Assembly: GCA_013339895.1 (NCBI GenBank)
Contig: JABACO010000001.1
Span: 32,593,501 to 32,657,500, forward strand
Length of the DNA stretch: 64,000 bases
Direction of reading: 5' to 3'
Source of the DNA: Ephydatia muelleri
Taxonomy: Eukaryota; Porifera; Demospongiae; Spongillida; Spongillidae
Below the pieces are notes generated by a model. The model did no database searches, was not told the origin of the DNA, and was given only the letters and a program-made list of their open reading frames with translations. Made by a program: the position numbers and the translations under genes. Of the stretch, positions 30,353 to 40,789 are shown in pieces. The first letter of the stretch is position 1; each line of letters begins with the position of its first letter.

Positions 30353-31631
30353 TCATTGGTGTACATGTATTGCCCATCCTAGACTTTCATCTTGTGGCGG
30401 TTGTCGCTCTGAAAATGATCCATCAATTCTTTTTTTCTGCATTCGTTTTGCGTGATTTGATTTGCGGTCATTGTTGAACTTATCAATTTTGTGAAACATG
30501 TTACTCACACTTTCTGCTCTCCAGGGTAAAGGGTGCACGACTATGGAGTCATTGTCTTCACCTTCGTCATGTGTGCTGTCCTCTGAAGACATGAACTCAT
30601 TTTTCATAACTGCCATCCATTTTTCCTTAACTTCACTCTTGACTTTAGGATTCCGAACAAGGGCTAGTTCACGTTCCTTTCGTTTCTAATGCATGTACAT
30701 TTGTGTAATAATAACTGAATTAATATACAATTGCAATGGACTTACACGCACAATCCGCTCATGTTTCCTCCGTAGCTGTTTTCTTTCAATGTCCTTCCCT
30801 CGCTTCACTAGTGATTCTTGTTGTGCCCGTGTTCTGTAGTATCTATAAGCAGCAGCTGTACATGTACATGTACCATGTATGAACAAGAGAGAGTTAAAAT
30901 TAAATGCAATATGATATATACCTCGAATGTCAGACTCTTGAAATGACGGGTTAACCCCTTGGACTTCTTTAACAATTTTTTCTAAAGTAGCAACATTTTC
31001 AACGGACTTGTATCTGTAAATGTGGCCAATGAGAACAGCATAAAATTATAACAAGTAAATGCTACTTACCCTGAACCAATATTCCATCCAGAGAAATTGA
31101 CATCTTGGCTTAAAGTTGAATAAATTCTTCTAACTTCAGCCTAGTATATTAACGTATGCATATTTGTAACTAGCGTAATTAATTCCTCACCTTTACTTTG
31201 AGTGGTATGTGTTTCGATACACGTTCTGATCCACTGCTGGAGGTGGAGCGCGATCGCGAACTAGCGTTGCTGCTACCACATTTTGAAGACGACAGCTGAG
31301 CAACTCTATTTAATGCACACAGGGTACAAAAAAATAAATGACATATGTCCGGAAAGTATTCTTACTTCTCTGCTAGTGCTTTGGTTGTAAGTTCATACGA
31401 GTCAACTTTTTTCACTAGGTCGATCACCAGTTGCTCCCAGTTGCAGGTAGCGGTTTGTTGTACGCCTACCGGAACGTGTGCCAGTGATTCTGATTCGTTT
31501 TGCATGTCATCGTGATCATCATCATCAAAGAAGCTGTCTTCAGCTGCAGCATCCAATGTCGACGTCGTCGATGTCATACTGGACCTTTGCACACGCGCGC
31601 GAATCGATCGTATACGGATATTTACGAGCAA
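30353..31631 (-). CDS. Accessory protein of the CACTA-like element (six exons)
   Basis: Exons (minus): 31,631 or 31,577-31,366; 31,305-31,191; 31,140-31,070; 31,013-30,922; 30,855-30,746; 30,685-30,353. All introns are GT-AG, about 50-70 bases, and phases join cleanly. Start is either the Met at 31,631 or, more likely, MTSTTSTLDAAAEDSF at 31,577. The protein is acidic at the N-terminus (SFFDDDDHDDMQNESESLA), with a Ser-rich segment, an IYSTLSQDVNFSGWNIGSG block, a Tyr/Arg-rich helix (AAAYRYYRTRAQQESLVKRG) and a basic coil (KDIERKQLRRKHERIVR). The tail (VHPLPWRAESVSNMFHKIDK, then KRMQKKR and RQPP) resembles a C-terminal signature I recall from uncharacterised cnidarian and fish proteins. A DNA-binding partner like TnpA is inferred from position and charge. 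Confidence 0.75.
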
Positions 31632-31654
31632 TAATATTATTGTGAGGTGATAAA
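31578..31654. promoter_or_regulatory. Compact divergent promoter between the two transposon genes
   Basis: The two start codons lie only 23-77 bp apart depending on the Met used for the minus gene. The gap contains AATAATATTATTG and a CGATCGTATACG palindrome-like core, with no separate TATA boxes. Shared bidirectional control of transposase and partner is inferred. Confidence 0.5.
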
Positions 31655-34600
31655 ATGGCTTCTCATGATCAGTATCGCTTGTGTCCTCATTGCAGCACAG
31701 TTTTAACTAGACACACCTTCTATGCACATAAACGACGATACTACGACAGCAGTACGCAGAAATGGATGCAAAAGCAGTGCGGGCAGGAACTGTCTTTTGA
31801 AATGGATGCTAGTGCCAGTAGTGCTCAGCGAAATGAAGGTACATACGTAGCTATAGGTTGAAGTTATAAAAATAAGGAGACTAATTTATCAATTTTGCAC
31901 ACAGATAACTTGTTCACGGACGATGTACTGATTGCTGAAGAAACAATTGACGGCAACACCAATACAGGTACAAAACAGATTTTAAGAAATTTAAACCATG
32001 AAAAAACTTATTAGTGGAACAAAAAATGGTTCCAATAATAAGTATATGCTTAATGCTATATAGTAAATTCTGTTGTACTGAGGTTTTTGCTAATTTTAAT
32101 TCGTTTTTGAGCTATTCAGGAATTATTTGTTTACATCACAATGTAAATGTTTAGGAGAGCATACTTATAGTGGTGAAAATAGTGATGCTGAACATCAAGA
32201 TCTCAGTGACAATGATCGTGACAATGATCTAGGTAAGTATGCAAATAAACTGCTTTACTAGTTGAAATACATTTTTCCTTAGTTGATATTAATGATGGGG
32301 AAGAAGTATGGAGTGGTAGTGATGATGATATTGAAAATTTGGATTCGCAAGCTTTTGATGGGGATGTTGGTTCTGGTATGTCTAGAGAAGTAAAACTGAT
32401 AACTTGTTTGCTGCACTTCATTCTGCTATTTCAAGCAAAGTTTTATATATCAGATGCAGCAATTATTTATTTGCTGAAATTTATGCACATGTTTCTCTGT
32501 TTACTTAACATTTTAAATGTTGTCGATGGCTTCAAGTTCCCCCTAACTATTCATTCATTGGTGAAATTTTTGAAGGTACCAGATGTTTTCGAAAAACTTG
32601 TTGTTTGTATAAAGTGTAACTCAGTGTATAGAATTCAAGAGTGCATACAGCAGGCAACTGTGAGTAAATACTGCCAATATAAAGAATTTCCAAACTCAAG
32701 AACAGCCAAACATTGTGGATGTTTACTGTTAAAGACAGTAGAAATAGCAGGTGGAAAAAAGATATTATACCCTTTAAAGCTGTACTGCTATCAAAGTATA
32801 AGTGAGCAAATAAAGTTGATGTTCAATATGCCAAAGTTTAGTGAGAATTGTGAATTATGGAAATCCACTAGCTGATTTATTGTGTGATGTGCATCATGGT
32901 CGAGTGTGGAAACAATTTTTAAATCATGATGGAGTGCCATTCCTTTCTGAGAAACATAATTTAGCGCTATCACTAAATGTTGATTGGTTTCAACCCTTTT
33001 CACTTTCTCCTGGATCAGTTGGTGCTATGTACATGACAATTATGAATTTACCTAGAAATTTTCGCTTTAAGCGAGAGTATGTTATGCTTGTTGGTATCAT
33101 TCCTGGACCATCAGAGCCAAAGATTACTATAAATTCTTATCTTGAGCCATTGGTCAAAGAGCTATGTTTACTATGGGAAGAAGGATTGACATTAAAAATT
33201 CACTCTGTTTCTGAGCTACAGAAAGTACGATGTGCACTGTTGTGTGTAGCTTGTGATCTTCCAGCCAGTAGAAAAGTTTGTGGATTCCTTGGACATTCAG
33301 CCAATCTAGGTTGCTCAAAATGTTACAAGTTTTTTCCTGGAACATTTGGAAAGAAGGATTATTCCGGTTTCAAAAGAGAGGAATGGGAGAAGCGAACAAA
33401 TGAAGTTCATCGAATTCATTCAGATTTAATACTTGCATGTGATAATAAGACACAACGAAATAAGCTAGAAAAGCTTCATGGCTGTCGTTATTCTGTTTTA
33501 TTGAAGCTATCATATTTTGACATCATAAGAATGTGCATAATTGATCCTATGCATAATTTGTTTCTGGGCTCTGCCAAGTATGTTATGAAAAATATATGGA
33601 TTGAAAAGGATATTTTAACAAAACATAATCTCAAGGAGTTGCAGGAAAATGTTAATGCAATTATTGTGCCTCCTGATGTTGCCCGTATACCTCAAAAAAT
33701 AGATAGTGCATTCTCATCTTTAACTGCAGACCAATTAAAAAATTGGATAACAATTTATTCTATGCCAGCATTGTACGGCATACTTCCTCAATCAGACATA
33801 GTGTGTTGGCAATTTTTTGTTTTAGCTTGTACGATTATTTGTAAAAAGACATTAAGTATGTCAGATATTGAAATGGTTGATACTCTTTTGCACAAATTTT
33901 GTTGCTGTATTGAAGAAACGTATGGAAAGGAGTGTACTACTCCAAATATGCACATGCATTGTCATTATAAAGACTTGTTATTAGATTATGGTCCCATACA
34001 CTCAATTTGGCTATTTTCTTACGAGCGATACAATGGAATTTTGGGAAAGCAACCCAATAACAATAAATCCATTGAAGTGCAGTTAATGAGAAGATTTACC
34101 AAGGACAATTCAGTGTATGCATATGATCCAATGATTGACTTGTTGGTTCTGGATGAGATGAATAAGTTGCCTGATGAAAAGGAAACCAAGTGTCACTCCA
34201 TATGCAGGCGTTGTGTATTAAAAGATTGTGAATTACAAATGTTGTACAACATCCTGCGTTTTACATACCCAGTTTCTTTGAAACTTGAAATTTGCTCAAT
34301 TTTTACGAAGTATTCTGATGTGAATCATAATGATATGAAATTTACTTCTGCTATGAACAATCGAAGCAAGCACTTTGTTGCTATAGTTAACTGGAAGAAT
34401 GGCGTTTATGATGATACTCAAATTCAATCTGCAAACGATTTGCAAAATTGTCCTGTCAAAATATTATATTTTGCCAGCATTTCATTTACTGCTGATGGAC
34501 ATATGCATAATGCAAAGTATGTAGTCGTTTCAAGGTACATGGAGCACTGTAAAAAAAACTTGATTGGGAAACCAGCAGAAGTTTGGAGCACTTCATTTGA

Positions 34601-34715
34601 GAAAGATGGGAAGTGTTATTTTTTGCCCATTGATTGTTTATTGCATCGTTGTGCATACTGCATGCGAAAAATAGATGGTGAATCTGTGTTGGTCATAGTA
34701 CCTCTGATTGAATAG
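31655..34715 (+). CDS. tnp2-type transposase of the CACTA-like element (four exons)
   Basis: Exons: 31,655-31,838; 31,905-31,967; 32,155-32,232; 32,283-34,715, all GT-AG and in phase. The start MASHDQYRLCPHCSTVLTRH then TFYAHKRRYYD is a zinc-finger-like N-terminus (C-x-x-C, H). Exons 2-4 give an acidic region. The last exon holds the tnp2 domain (PF02992-like): ADLLCDVHHGRVWKQF, LPASRKVCGFLGHSANLGCS then KCYK (zinc ligands), and IIDPMHNLFLGSAKYVMKNI (the D-x-M-H-N-L-x-L-G motif with a catalytic-type Asp). PNMHMHCHYKDLLLDYGPIH follows, with a C-terminal region resembling DUF4218-linked tails. One apparent one-base shift lies near 32,870, between SENCELWKSTS and LADLLCDV; everything else is open. 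It may be a sequencing error or one disabling change. Confidence 0.85.
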
Positions 34716-34784
34716 AATGCAATATATTTATTCGTGTCACAAAATTTGTTGTACTTGTTTCATTGAATGTATGAAAGCACTAAT

Positions 34785-34850
34785 TGATTAAGTTATTATA
34801 ATATTATTATTATGATCAGTTATTATTATTATTTATTATTATTGAACATG
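34785..34850. repeat. (TTA)n-rich microsatellite
   Basis: TTATTATTA-type repeats with a GATCAG interruption, just past the transposase stop codon and inside the CACTA-like element. Confidence 0.8.
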
Positions 34851-35109
34851 AAAAAGTACAAGCATAAATACATGACACAGACACATGATACGCAAAATAA
34901 CAAGTTGCTAGCCTACTGAAGCTGAGGAGGAGGTACGCCAATTTTAACATTTTTAACAATGACCACAAATAGTTCTGCTGCATTACAAAGTTGTGACCCA
35001 GGAGAGGAATATAAAGAAAGAGGCACACACGTACAGTTCGTAATTGCAAACACAGATATAATTTAACTTTTCCGGTATAGCTTGCACATATATATATATA
35101 TAGTGCACC

Positions 35110-35468
35110 TTGTGAATTATCCTATATAAAATGAAATTTGTACAAAATGTCATATTTTGTGTGATATGAAAATCACTCTTAAATTTCACATTTCAGCAAA
35201 TTTCTTGTATGTATACATCATATCACATTTCTAACAAATTTACACATGCAGTAATGTGACATTTTGTGCAGAGGATGAAATGTGCATTGAAATGTCATGT
35301 TTTGCATATACCAAAAATGAATTGAAACTTGGTATGGCCATACACATTTCCAGAGTTGCAAAAAATGTCAAATTTCACTTAAATTTCAGACGGGAGGAAA
35401 TAGGACATGTCATGTGGCAAGCTATAATTTGTATCAAATGTCACATTGTGTAAGAAGCCGAAATGATC
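35110..35468. promoter_or_regulatory. Right subterminal repeat region
   Basis: At least six short copies of AAATGTCA/TGACATTT and AAATTTCA-type motifs in both orientations, mirroring the left end of the CACTA-like element. Confidence 0.6.
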
Positions 35469-35492
35469 TGAAATTCCACTTTTGGCCCAGTG
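35469..35492 (-). repeat. Right terminal inverted repeat of the CACTA-like element
   Basis: TGAAATTCCACTTTTGGCCC plus AGTG, exact reverse complement of the left end; followed by TAA. Confidence 0.92.
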
Positions 35493-35582
35493 TAAGGAGT
35501 GATACAAACTGAACTGGGATTGATGCTATGTATCCTTTCAAACGATAACTTATTTTGGAAGCAATGGACAATGCTGGGACTG

Positions 35583-36563
35583 TTAATTCAGGGGCCCTCT
35601 TGGCCCCCTCTCGTGCTTGGCCCTTTGCACGGAGGGGAGGAAGTTTTCCTGCTGTTCGTGTTGCTTAGGAGTTGCACATTCGCGAGCGACATGCCTATTC
35701 CCCCCACAGTTCCAACAAACTATTGAATCTCGCTGACATGCATTCCATTTCTTTGATTCAGATTTTTGGCCTCCTGCTTTAGAGCTCACAAGTCCTTCCA
35801 AGCGGTCCAGCCGTTCAACGAGTTCTTTTATCACCTCCAGAGCTGGGTCCGTCTTAGTCTGCACGGCAGCAATGCTAGAAGTGGTGCCGTCATCCTCGTC
35901 GGTAGTTGCTGGCGCTGTGTTCTGTGACATGGGCAAAAACCCCACCGTCATAGGCTTACAAGGATGAAGGTACGACTCCAGCTCCATAGCCGCCAGCGCT
36001 GCATCGTCAACCGTCTGTGGTCGTTTCTGTTTAACGCCAAAAGCAACCTGTGGGTTGTCCAATTGGGAAAGGAACTGGTTTAAAGCCAAACACTCTCGCG
36101 CCTTCTCCTCCAACTCAGGGTAAGCGCTATCGGCTAGCAACCGTAGCGCATCACCGAACGATGCCCAATCTTTGCCTTTCTCTTTCTTTCTGTGCTGAAG
36201 TTCAACCATTTTAAGCGTTCGTTTGCTATCTGGATCAAAGCGGCGTTTCAATGCACCCACGCACTTACTGTAATCTGTTCGCTCATCCTCTCCAAGCCTC
36301 CGAAAAGCCATCTGAGTCTTACCAACCAGGCGCACGCGTACCCATTTCAATCTATCTTCATCCTTAGTCCAGTTGTTCACGTCCGCACAGCTTTCAAAAT
36401 GGTTTATCCATTCGTCCCAGACTCTCCGCTGAAAGTTTCCGGCAGTAGGAATGGCTTGTTTGCCATCCTGCCGACTACGCCAGTGTAAAGAGCGCTCGCA
36501 ACCCGTTGGCACCGACAGCAGCCAACACAGTATAATAATAAGCACACACCAAATACAAATCAA
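35583..36563 (-). CDS. Gypsy fossil: gag open frame with CCHC knuckle
   Basis: Capsid-like segment RRVWDEWINHFESCADVNNW, LKWVRVRLVGKTQMAFRRLG and ALKRRFDPDSKRTLKMVELQ, then LNQFLSQLDNPQVAFG. A linker is followed by a zinc knuckle, CWNCGGNRHVARECATP. These are standard Ty3/Gypsy Gag features. The hydrophobic first 20 residues of the frame are probably upstream leader sequence; coding likely starts later. It belongs to the same fossil as the pol frames to the left, on the other side of the CACTA-like insertion. Confidence 0.8.
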   Translation of the reverse strand: MICIWCVLIIILCWLLSVPTGCERSLHWRSRQDGKQAIPTAGNFQRRVWDEWINHFESCADVNNWTKDEDRLKWVRVRLVGKTQMAFRRLGEDERTDYSKCVGALKRRFDPDSKRTLKMVELQHRKKEKGKDWASFGDALRLLADSAYPELEEKARECLALNQFLSQLDNPQVAFGVKQKRPQTVDDAALAAMELESYLHPCKPMTVGFLPMSQNTAPATTDEDDGTTSSIAAVQTKTDPALEVIKELVERLDRLEGLVSSKAGGQKSESKKWNACQRDSIVCWNCGGNRHVARECATPKQHEQQENFLPSVQRAKHERGPRGPLN

Positions 36564-37200
36564 TGGTCCCTATTTATAGTGACATTACAGACAACATTAA
36601 TGGACAGACAGCTGCACATCTCATGACCAGAGTTAAGAGGTTGCTGACATGCGCAGTGACGGACTATTACACTTGTATTCCGATTAAAGTACTTTCTTTC
36701 AAGGTGTGGCAAGGCATTGAAAGACTTGTTCTTTTCTAAACATACACTCCACACTATGTGTGGTATTCCAATTAAAGAGCTTCTGCATCATAAGCAAATG
36801 TATCAGCCAGGAGCTGGAAGAAAGGTTGGAGTTGAAAGGTTGCAAATATTGAGCTCAGCAATGTTGTCTTCACCACCTCCAGTGACAGCATCCTAAAACC
36901 TGTGTCAATCGTCCACGAATGTAGCAACACATGTGTATTCGAAGAAGGTGCTTCTGTGCAGACCATGGAGAGAGAAGAAATTGTGTGCAACATTATGGTC
37001 TTTAATAATTACCGGAAATATATTTCATATATGACACATATTTATCTGTATCAGATTGTTTTAACAACCTGTACCAGATGACTGCTGAACATATATGTAT
37101 CAATATGTGATAACATAGTTTGGTACAGAAATGATTACATTCTGACCCAATCATTAATTAGATATGTTCTGTATCTATATTATTGGCTGTGTAGTTTTGA
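36564..37200. other. Upstream flank of the Gypsy fossil and a MITE-like end
   Basis: ACTATAAATA on the minus strand at 36,580-36,571 may be a promoter box. From about 37,000 to 37,193 the sequence resembles the MITE at 4,075-4,375 (TAGTTTGGTACAGAAATG, then TTGGCTGTGTA), apparently missing its left end. No gene seen. Confidence 0.45.
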
Positions 37201-37519
37201 ATAACGCGCACCACAGCTGGACTTCAAAGCGTGAATTGCGAGGCACTGCTGCGAGGCACTGTTACTCTGTTAAGTAAACCAAACCGAATAAAATATGTCA
37301 TCTACATGTACGTTGATCACGATCGAGAATGCAAGTGCTATTTCACCCTCGATCTCGTGTATTTTAACATATGCGCATCTAATTTTTAGCTATGCCAGCT
37401 ATACGAATTAGTTTTTAGACCTAGCTATTTTCCAGTGCGCTGAAGCAGATCCATCAGAGCATCCCCTATACGGATACGGATGGCCTCGATCATCGAATGC
37501 CGGTATATGCGTTCTTTGT

Positions 37520-38230
37520 TCATTCTTTTGTATGCATGTGTGTCTATACGTGTACGTGTGTGTGCATCTGTGTCTTGGGTGCATGTGTGTGGGTGCATGT
37601 GTGAATGTGTATGTATATTGCGTGTATGTGATTACGCGTGCTTGTGTATATAGGCTACATTATATTTGTGTATGGAAGTATTTATACCTAAAAGCAGGCG
37701 TTCTATGGGTATTCCCCTTATGCATTGGCGCTGAATGTGTGTGCCGTGTGTGTACATGTGTGTGTGTGCATGTGTGTTGTGCTTGTGCGTGCTTGCTTGT
37801 GCCTTATATACTTATAGACTACATGTGCATGTAATGTTGTTCAATTGTATTCAGATGCCAAGTTCCTTCTAACATACGTTCCCCCACCTCAAAGGAGAAG
37901 GAGAATGTACCTTTGCCCAGTGGGCCAATTGTTCCTGTTGGTGGTCCAGAAAAGGAAAGGCAAAGGTATTGTGTGTATGCATAGCAGGTTGCACATGTAC
38001 AGAATTATGCTTGTGTATTTATCTGTGTGGATGCGTGCTTGTGTGTACATATATATTGTAGATGCATTCGTCTATCTGTCGTGTGTATATTTGTGTGCAT
38101 GTGTTTGTATGCGTACATGTATGTATATTATGTGTGCATGCATGGATGTGTTTGTGTGCATCTGACATATGTGTACGTGTGTATGCATGTGTATGTTTGT
38201 GGATGTTAGTATCCTCAAGTGTGCCTATCA
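37520..38230. repeat. TG-rich simple-sequence region
   Basis: Diffuse TGTGTG / GTGCATGTG / TATGTG repeats at 37,520-37,830 and 37,980-38,215. Frames on both strands rich in Cys-Val or His-Thr are products of the repeat, not genes. Confidence 0.8.
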
Positions 38231-38379
38231 CTAAAACTCTCCAGTGCACATATGTATTAATGCATGGATACGTATTACTTGATGTTCAAAAGGCAAAACC
38301 AAATTACACATGGTTGCTGGAATGTTAAACATCGTCTTTCCACTCTGTGCAAAGTATTTGTATACATTTTGCAGCTTTT

Positions 38380-40778
38380 TTGGTATCCCCATCATTGGCG
38401 TGTTTTTTGTGGCTTTTGTTTAACTTTATCCTTTATAATGTTTGATAAGTATAAGAGCTTTGAAGAATGTTCCTTGCTTAAATATATGCCTTTTTCTTTC
38501 TGTTTTTTTTTTTCTGAACGAAGCTTGTCAAATTGCAGTATTAAATCTCTCTCTGGCATGATTTCAAGCACTACTTCTAAGACTACTTCGAAGAAACTCA
38601 ATTTAGTGCCAGCACAAAGAAACGAGAATATTGCACAGTTTCTTCGAAGTAGTCTTAGAAGTAGTATCACAGATGGCTTGCACAGCTTCACTTGAAGATG
38701 ATAGGTTTGGAACCATTTCTGAACTGTTATGATCTGTAGTACAATGGGAATTATCATATGACATGGTATCTTGAATGAATCAATGACTGCCAGGTTACCA
38801 TCAGAGCCATACTTCCATACTCTTGAAACTAGAAGTGTGATGTTGTCCCTCAAATATGTTTCCTATGTATTTATGAGTTGTTGTGAAATGTTTTCCATTT
38901 TACAGGACCGATAATATTGAAGTGATGGCCCCTCAGGGTGTCTGTTTTTTTCCCCAGGACCATCAAGAAATTCAATTCCTGTCGCTGTGTGCTTCCACCA
39001 AACACCATGTCCTGGGAGTAGAAAATCACATATTTACTCCAGGTGGGCTTAAAATAGTAAGCTGTGGCTGTCTATGTATATTGATGTAAATGTTGTATTA
39101 CCTGGGTGTTGCCAAGTGCTTGCAAGTTTACTCACTTCACTTTCTTGTGTCTTTGTAACATCACGCATCAACCCATTCACTCCTTTTTCTGCTTGAATTC
39201 GAATGACTGCATTGTCAATGACATGTTGTGGGTGTCTGTTTGATGTTTGTTGACTAATAGAATTTATTTGATTCAATGTTCTCTCTTGGTGTTCTGTATT
39301 TAGAGATCGTAAGTTGATTGTACAGTACAGTTGAGCACTGTGGCATGTGATGGAATGAAAGTAGGTGCCAAACATTTTACGTTGTGATATGGACTTTGGA
39401 TTGCTGAATAAGGTTACACATAGCCTGCCATGTAAAAATGTGATGTTGTGAAGTCGAAGTATGTTGCGTTGTGTTCGCATGTTGTCTTGGCTGTACATGA
39501 TTTCACGAATCTCTACAGCTGTGTCAACAAGAGTCTTTATGTCAGCTTCAACATGCACATCTGCTTTACGGACAGCCTGGCTTACAAGAATTGCTGCCTT
39601 TCTGTAATCAACACACCTCAATGTACTTTTTCCCAATACAGACTTCTTGATTACAGCCAATTCTTCATATGCTTTTCCAACAACATTAAAAGGCAGCTCT
39701 TCTAGCAAATTGCTCATGTGACTTTTAAAGTCATGTAGGGGCTCAACTCCTGACACTACATAGTCCCCTACGTTTAGACATTCCAATGCAGTGTCAGGAC
39801 AGGGTTGCAGGAGTGCTGGAAAATTTGCAATTCCTGTGCAAAGATTACCTAAATCTCTCTCTAGCTCTGGTTTTAGCTTTCCATTCACCTCCATGCCTCG
39901 GAATTTCAATTCTTTCCTTAACTGCATCACACTTATCTTTACTAATGGCTTTTGTTTCTGCTCTTTCCACATGCATCCAGAAAGCAGAAATGATTGCCTT
40001 TGAGCCAGGGAAACATCATCTGCCTTGAAGCAAAACGCAAGGTCATCAAACTATGAAGCAGGTGTGTGACACATTGTACAGGGATGATTTCCCCCAATTT
40101 TATTTCCAGTTTCATATTGTTGTGCTGGATTGTCACCATGAAAAATCCAAATAACATCGTTTATCCATTTTCCATTAGGTGCGCACAAAGGTTTTGCATT
40201 CCGGATCTGGTCCAAACGGTGCTCATTGAATAGGGCTTGTTCATGTTCTGACAAGCCATACATACCCAATATATGAACCTCAGGCTCTTCTATTATTGTT
40301 GGTATGTCCATGTTGCTCCCACCTCCTCAGAAGTTAAGTAGAATGCTGGGTCATATATGGCAGCTATCATAACTAATAAATGACTATGCCCAGCAATGCT
40401 TGAATGATCATGCCAAATTTTGAAGTGTCTTGTGCTCATGTGTTTGATGGCTAGCAACTGATTTTGTTCCGTGTCATTAGTCTTGTTATGTTCACCAATA
40501 CTGCAAAGATAGGTTTTTAATTCCTCATTTGAAAGGTTCTCTACGTCTACATTACATATACGCACAATACCCATACTTGTGTGTTGTTGTAAAATTCGCT
40601 CGTGAATTTCATCCAAGGGAATTAGACGAGCATGTACAGTTGCTTTATGCTGTTCTATTTCATTCATTGTCCTGTTCACATGAAAGCATTCAAGCCTCAA
40701 GGATTTCCAACTGGAAGTCAAGTTCAAACCAGATGCAAAGCCCATCTTCTGCAAACCAAGAGTGGTCCCATTTGCCAT
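38380..40778 (-). pseudogene. Large SAP-motif family protein relic, function unknown
   Basis: From right to left: 40,778-40,320 (SLRLECFHVNRTMNEIEQHK, IKHMSTRHFKIWHDHSSIAG, IYDPAFYLTSEEV), then after a frame change 40,311-40,055 (ALFNEHRLDQIRNAKPLCAP, WIFHGDNPAQQYETGNKIGG, HPCTMCHTPAS). 39,972-39,049 carries a SAP-type motif (VMQLRKELKFRGMEVNGKLK), VEPLHDFKSHMSNLLEELP, ILRLHNITFLHGRLCVTL and LNTEHQERTLNQINSISQQT. The same frame continues past two stops to DFLLPGHGVWWKHTATGIEF then LDGPGEKNRHPEGP near 38,920, and a Lys-rich coil (LILQFDKLRSEKKKQKEKG) near 38,510. I recall this architecture as a multicopy sponge/cnidarian family but cannot name it. Its right end is cut by a Gypsy fossil. It is probably transposon-borne. 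Confidence 0.55.
38570..38665. repeat. Perfect 29-bp inverted repeat, 38-nt loop
   Basis: Left arm 38,570-38,598 starts ACTACTTCTAAGACTACTTC; right arm 38,637-38,665 is its exact reverse complement. It lies in the C-terminal part of the SAP-family relic and would form a strong hairpin in RNA of either strand. Confidence 0.9.
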
Positions 40779-40789
40779 CCAGGAAGACC

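Larger units (their letters stand above)
29865..35492. mobile_element. CACTA/EnSpm-like DNA transposon, complete ends, two genes
   Basis: 5,628 bp. Both ends carry a perfect 24-bp terminal inverted repeat starting CACTGGGCCAAAAGTGGAAT. The flanks are TAA on both sides (29,862-29,864 and 35,493-35,495), a 3-bp target duplication, as expected for the CACTA superfamily. Inside are subterminal repeats at both ends, a tnp2-type transposase gene (+, 31,655-34,715) and an accessory gene (-, 31,631-30,353) transcribed divergently. It is inserted in a Gypsy fossil. Perfect end repeats and intact splice sites suggest a young insertion. The transposase frame has one apparent shift near 32,870. Confidence 0.9.
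25925..36563 (-). mobile_element. Ty3/Gypsy retroelement fossil, split by a CACTA-like transposon
   Basis: Minus-strand order: gag (36,563-35,583), protease region at the insertion site, reverse transcriptase, a second reverse transcriptase, part of RNase H, zinc segment, integrase (26,764-25,925). The DNA transposon at 29,865-35,492 interrupts it in the protease region. LTRs were not securely identified; 36,571-36,580 reads ACTATAAATA on the minus strand upstream of gag and could be a promoter box of a 5' LTR. The element is rearranged and broken, though its open frames are long, which suggests moderate rather than great age. Confidence 0.75.

Noticed and set aside
37532-38249. Cys/Val-rich and His/Thr-rich open frames on both strands
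   Set aside because: They follow from TG-rich simple sequence and have no motif or splice support.
38883-39089. Plus-strand frame that first looked like an exon after a TTTTACAG acceptor
   Set aside because: The opposite strand encodes the better-supported G-H-G-V-W-W-K-H block of the SAP-family relic.
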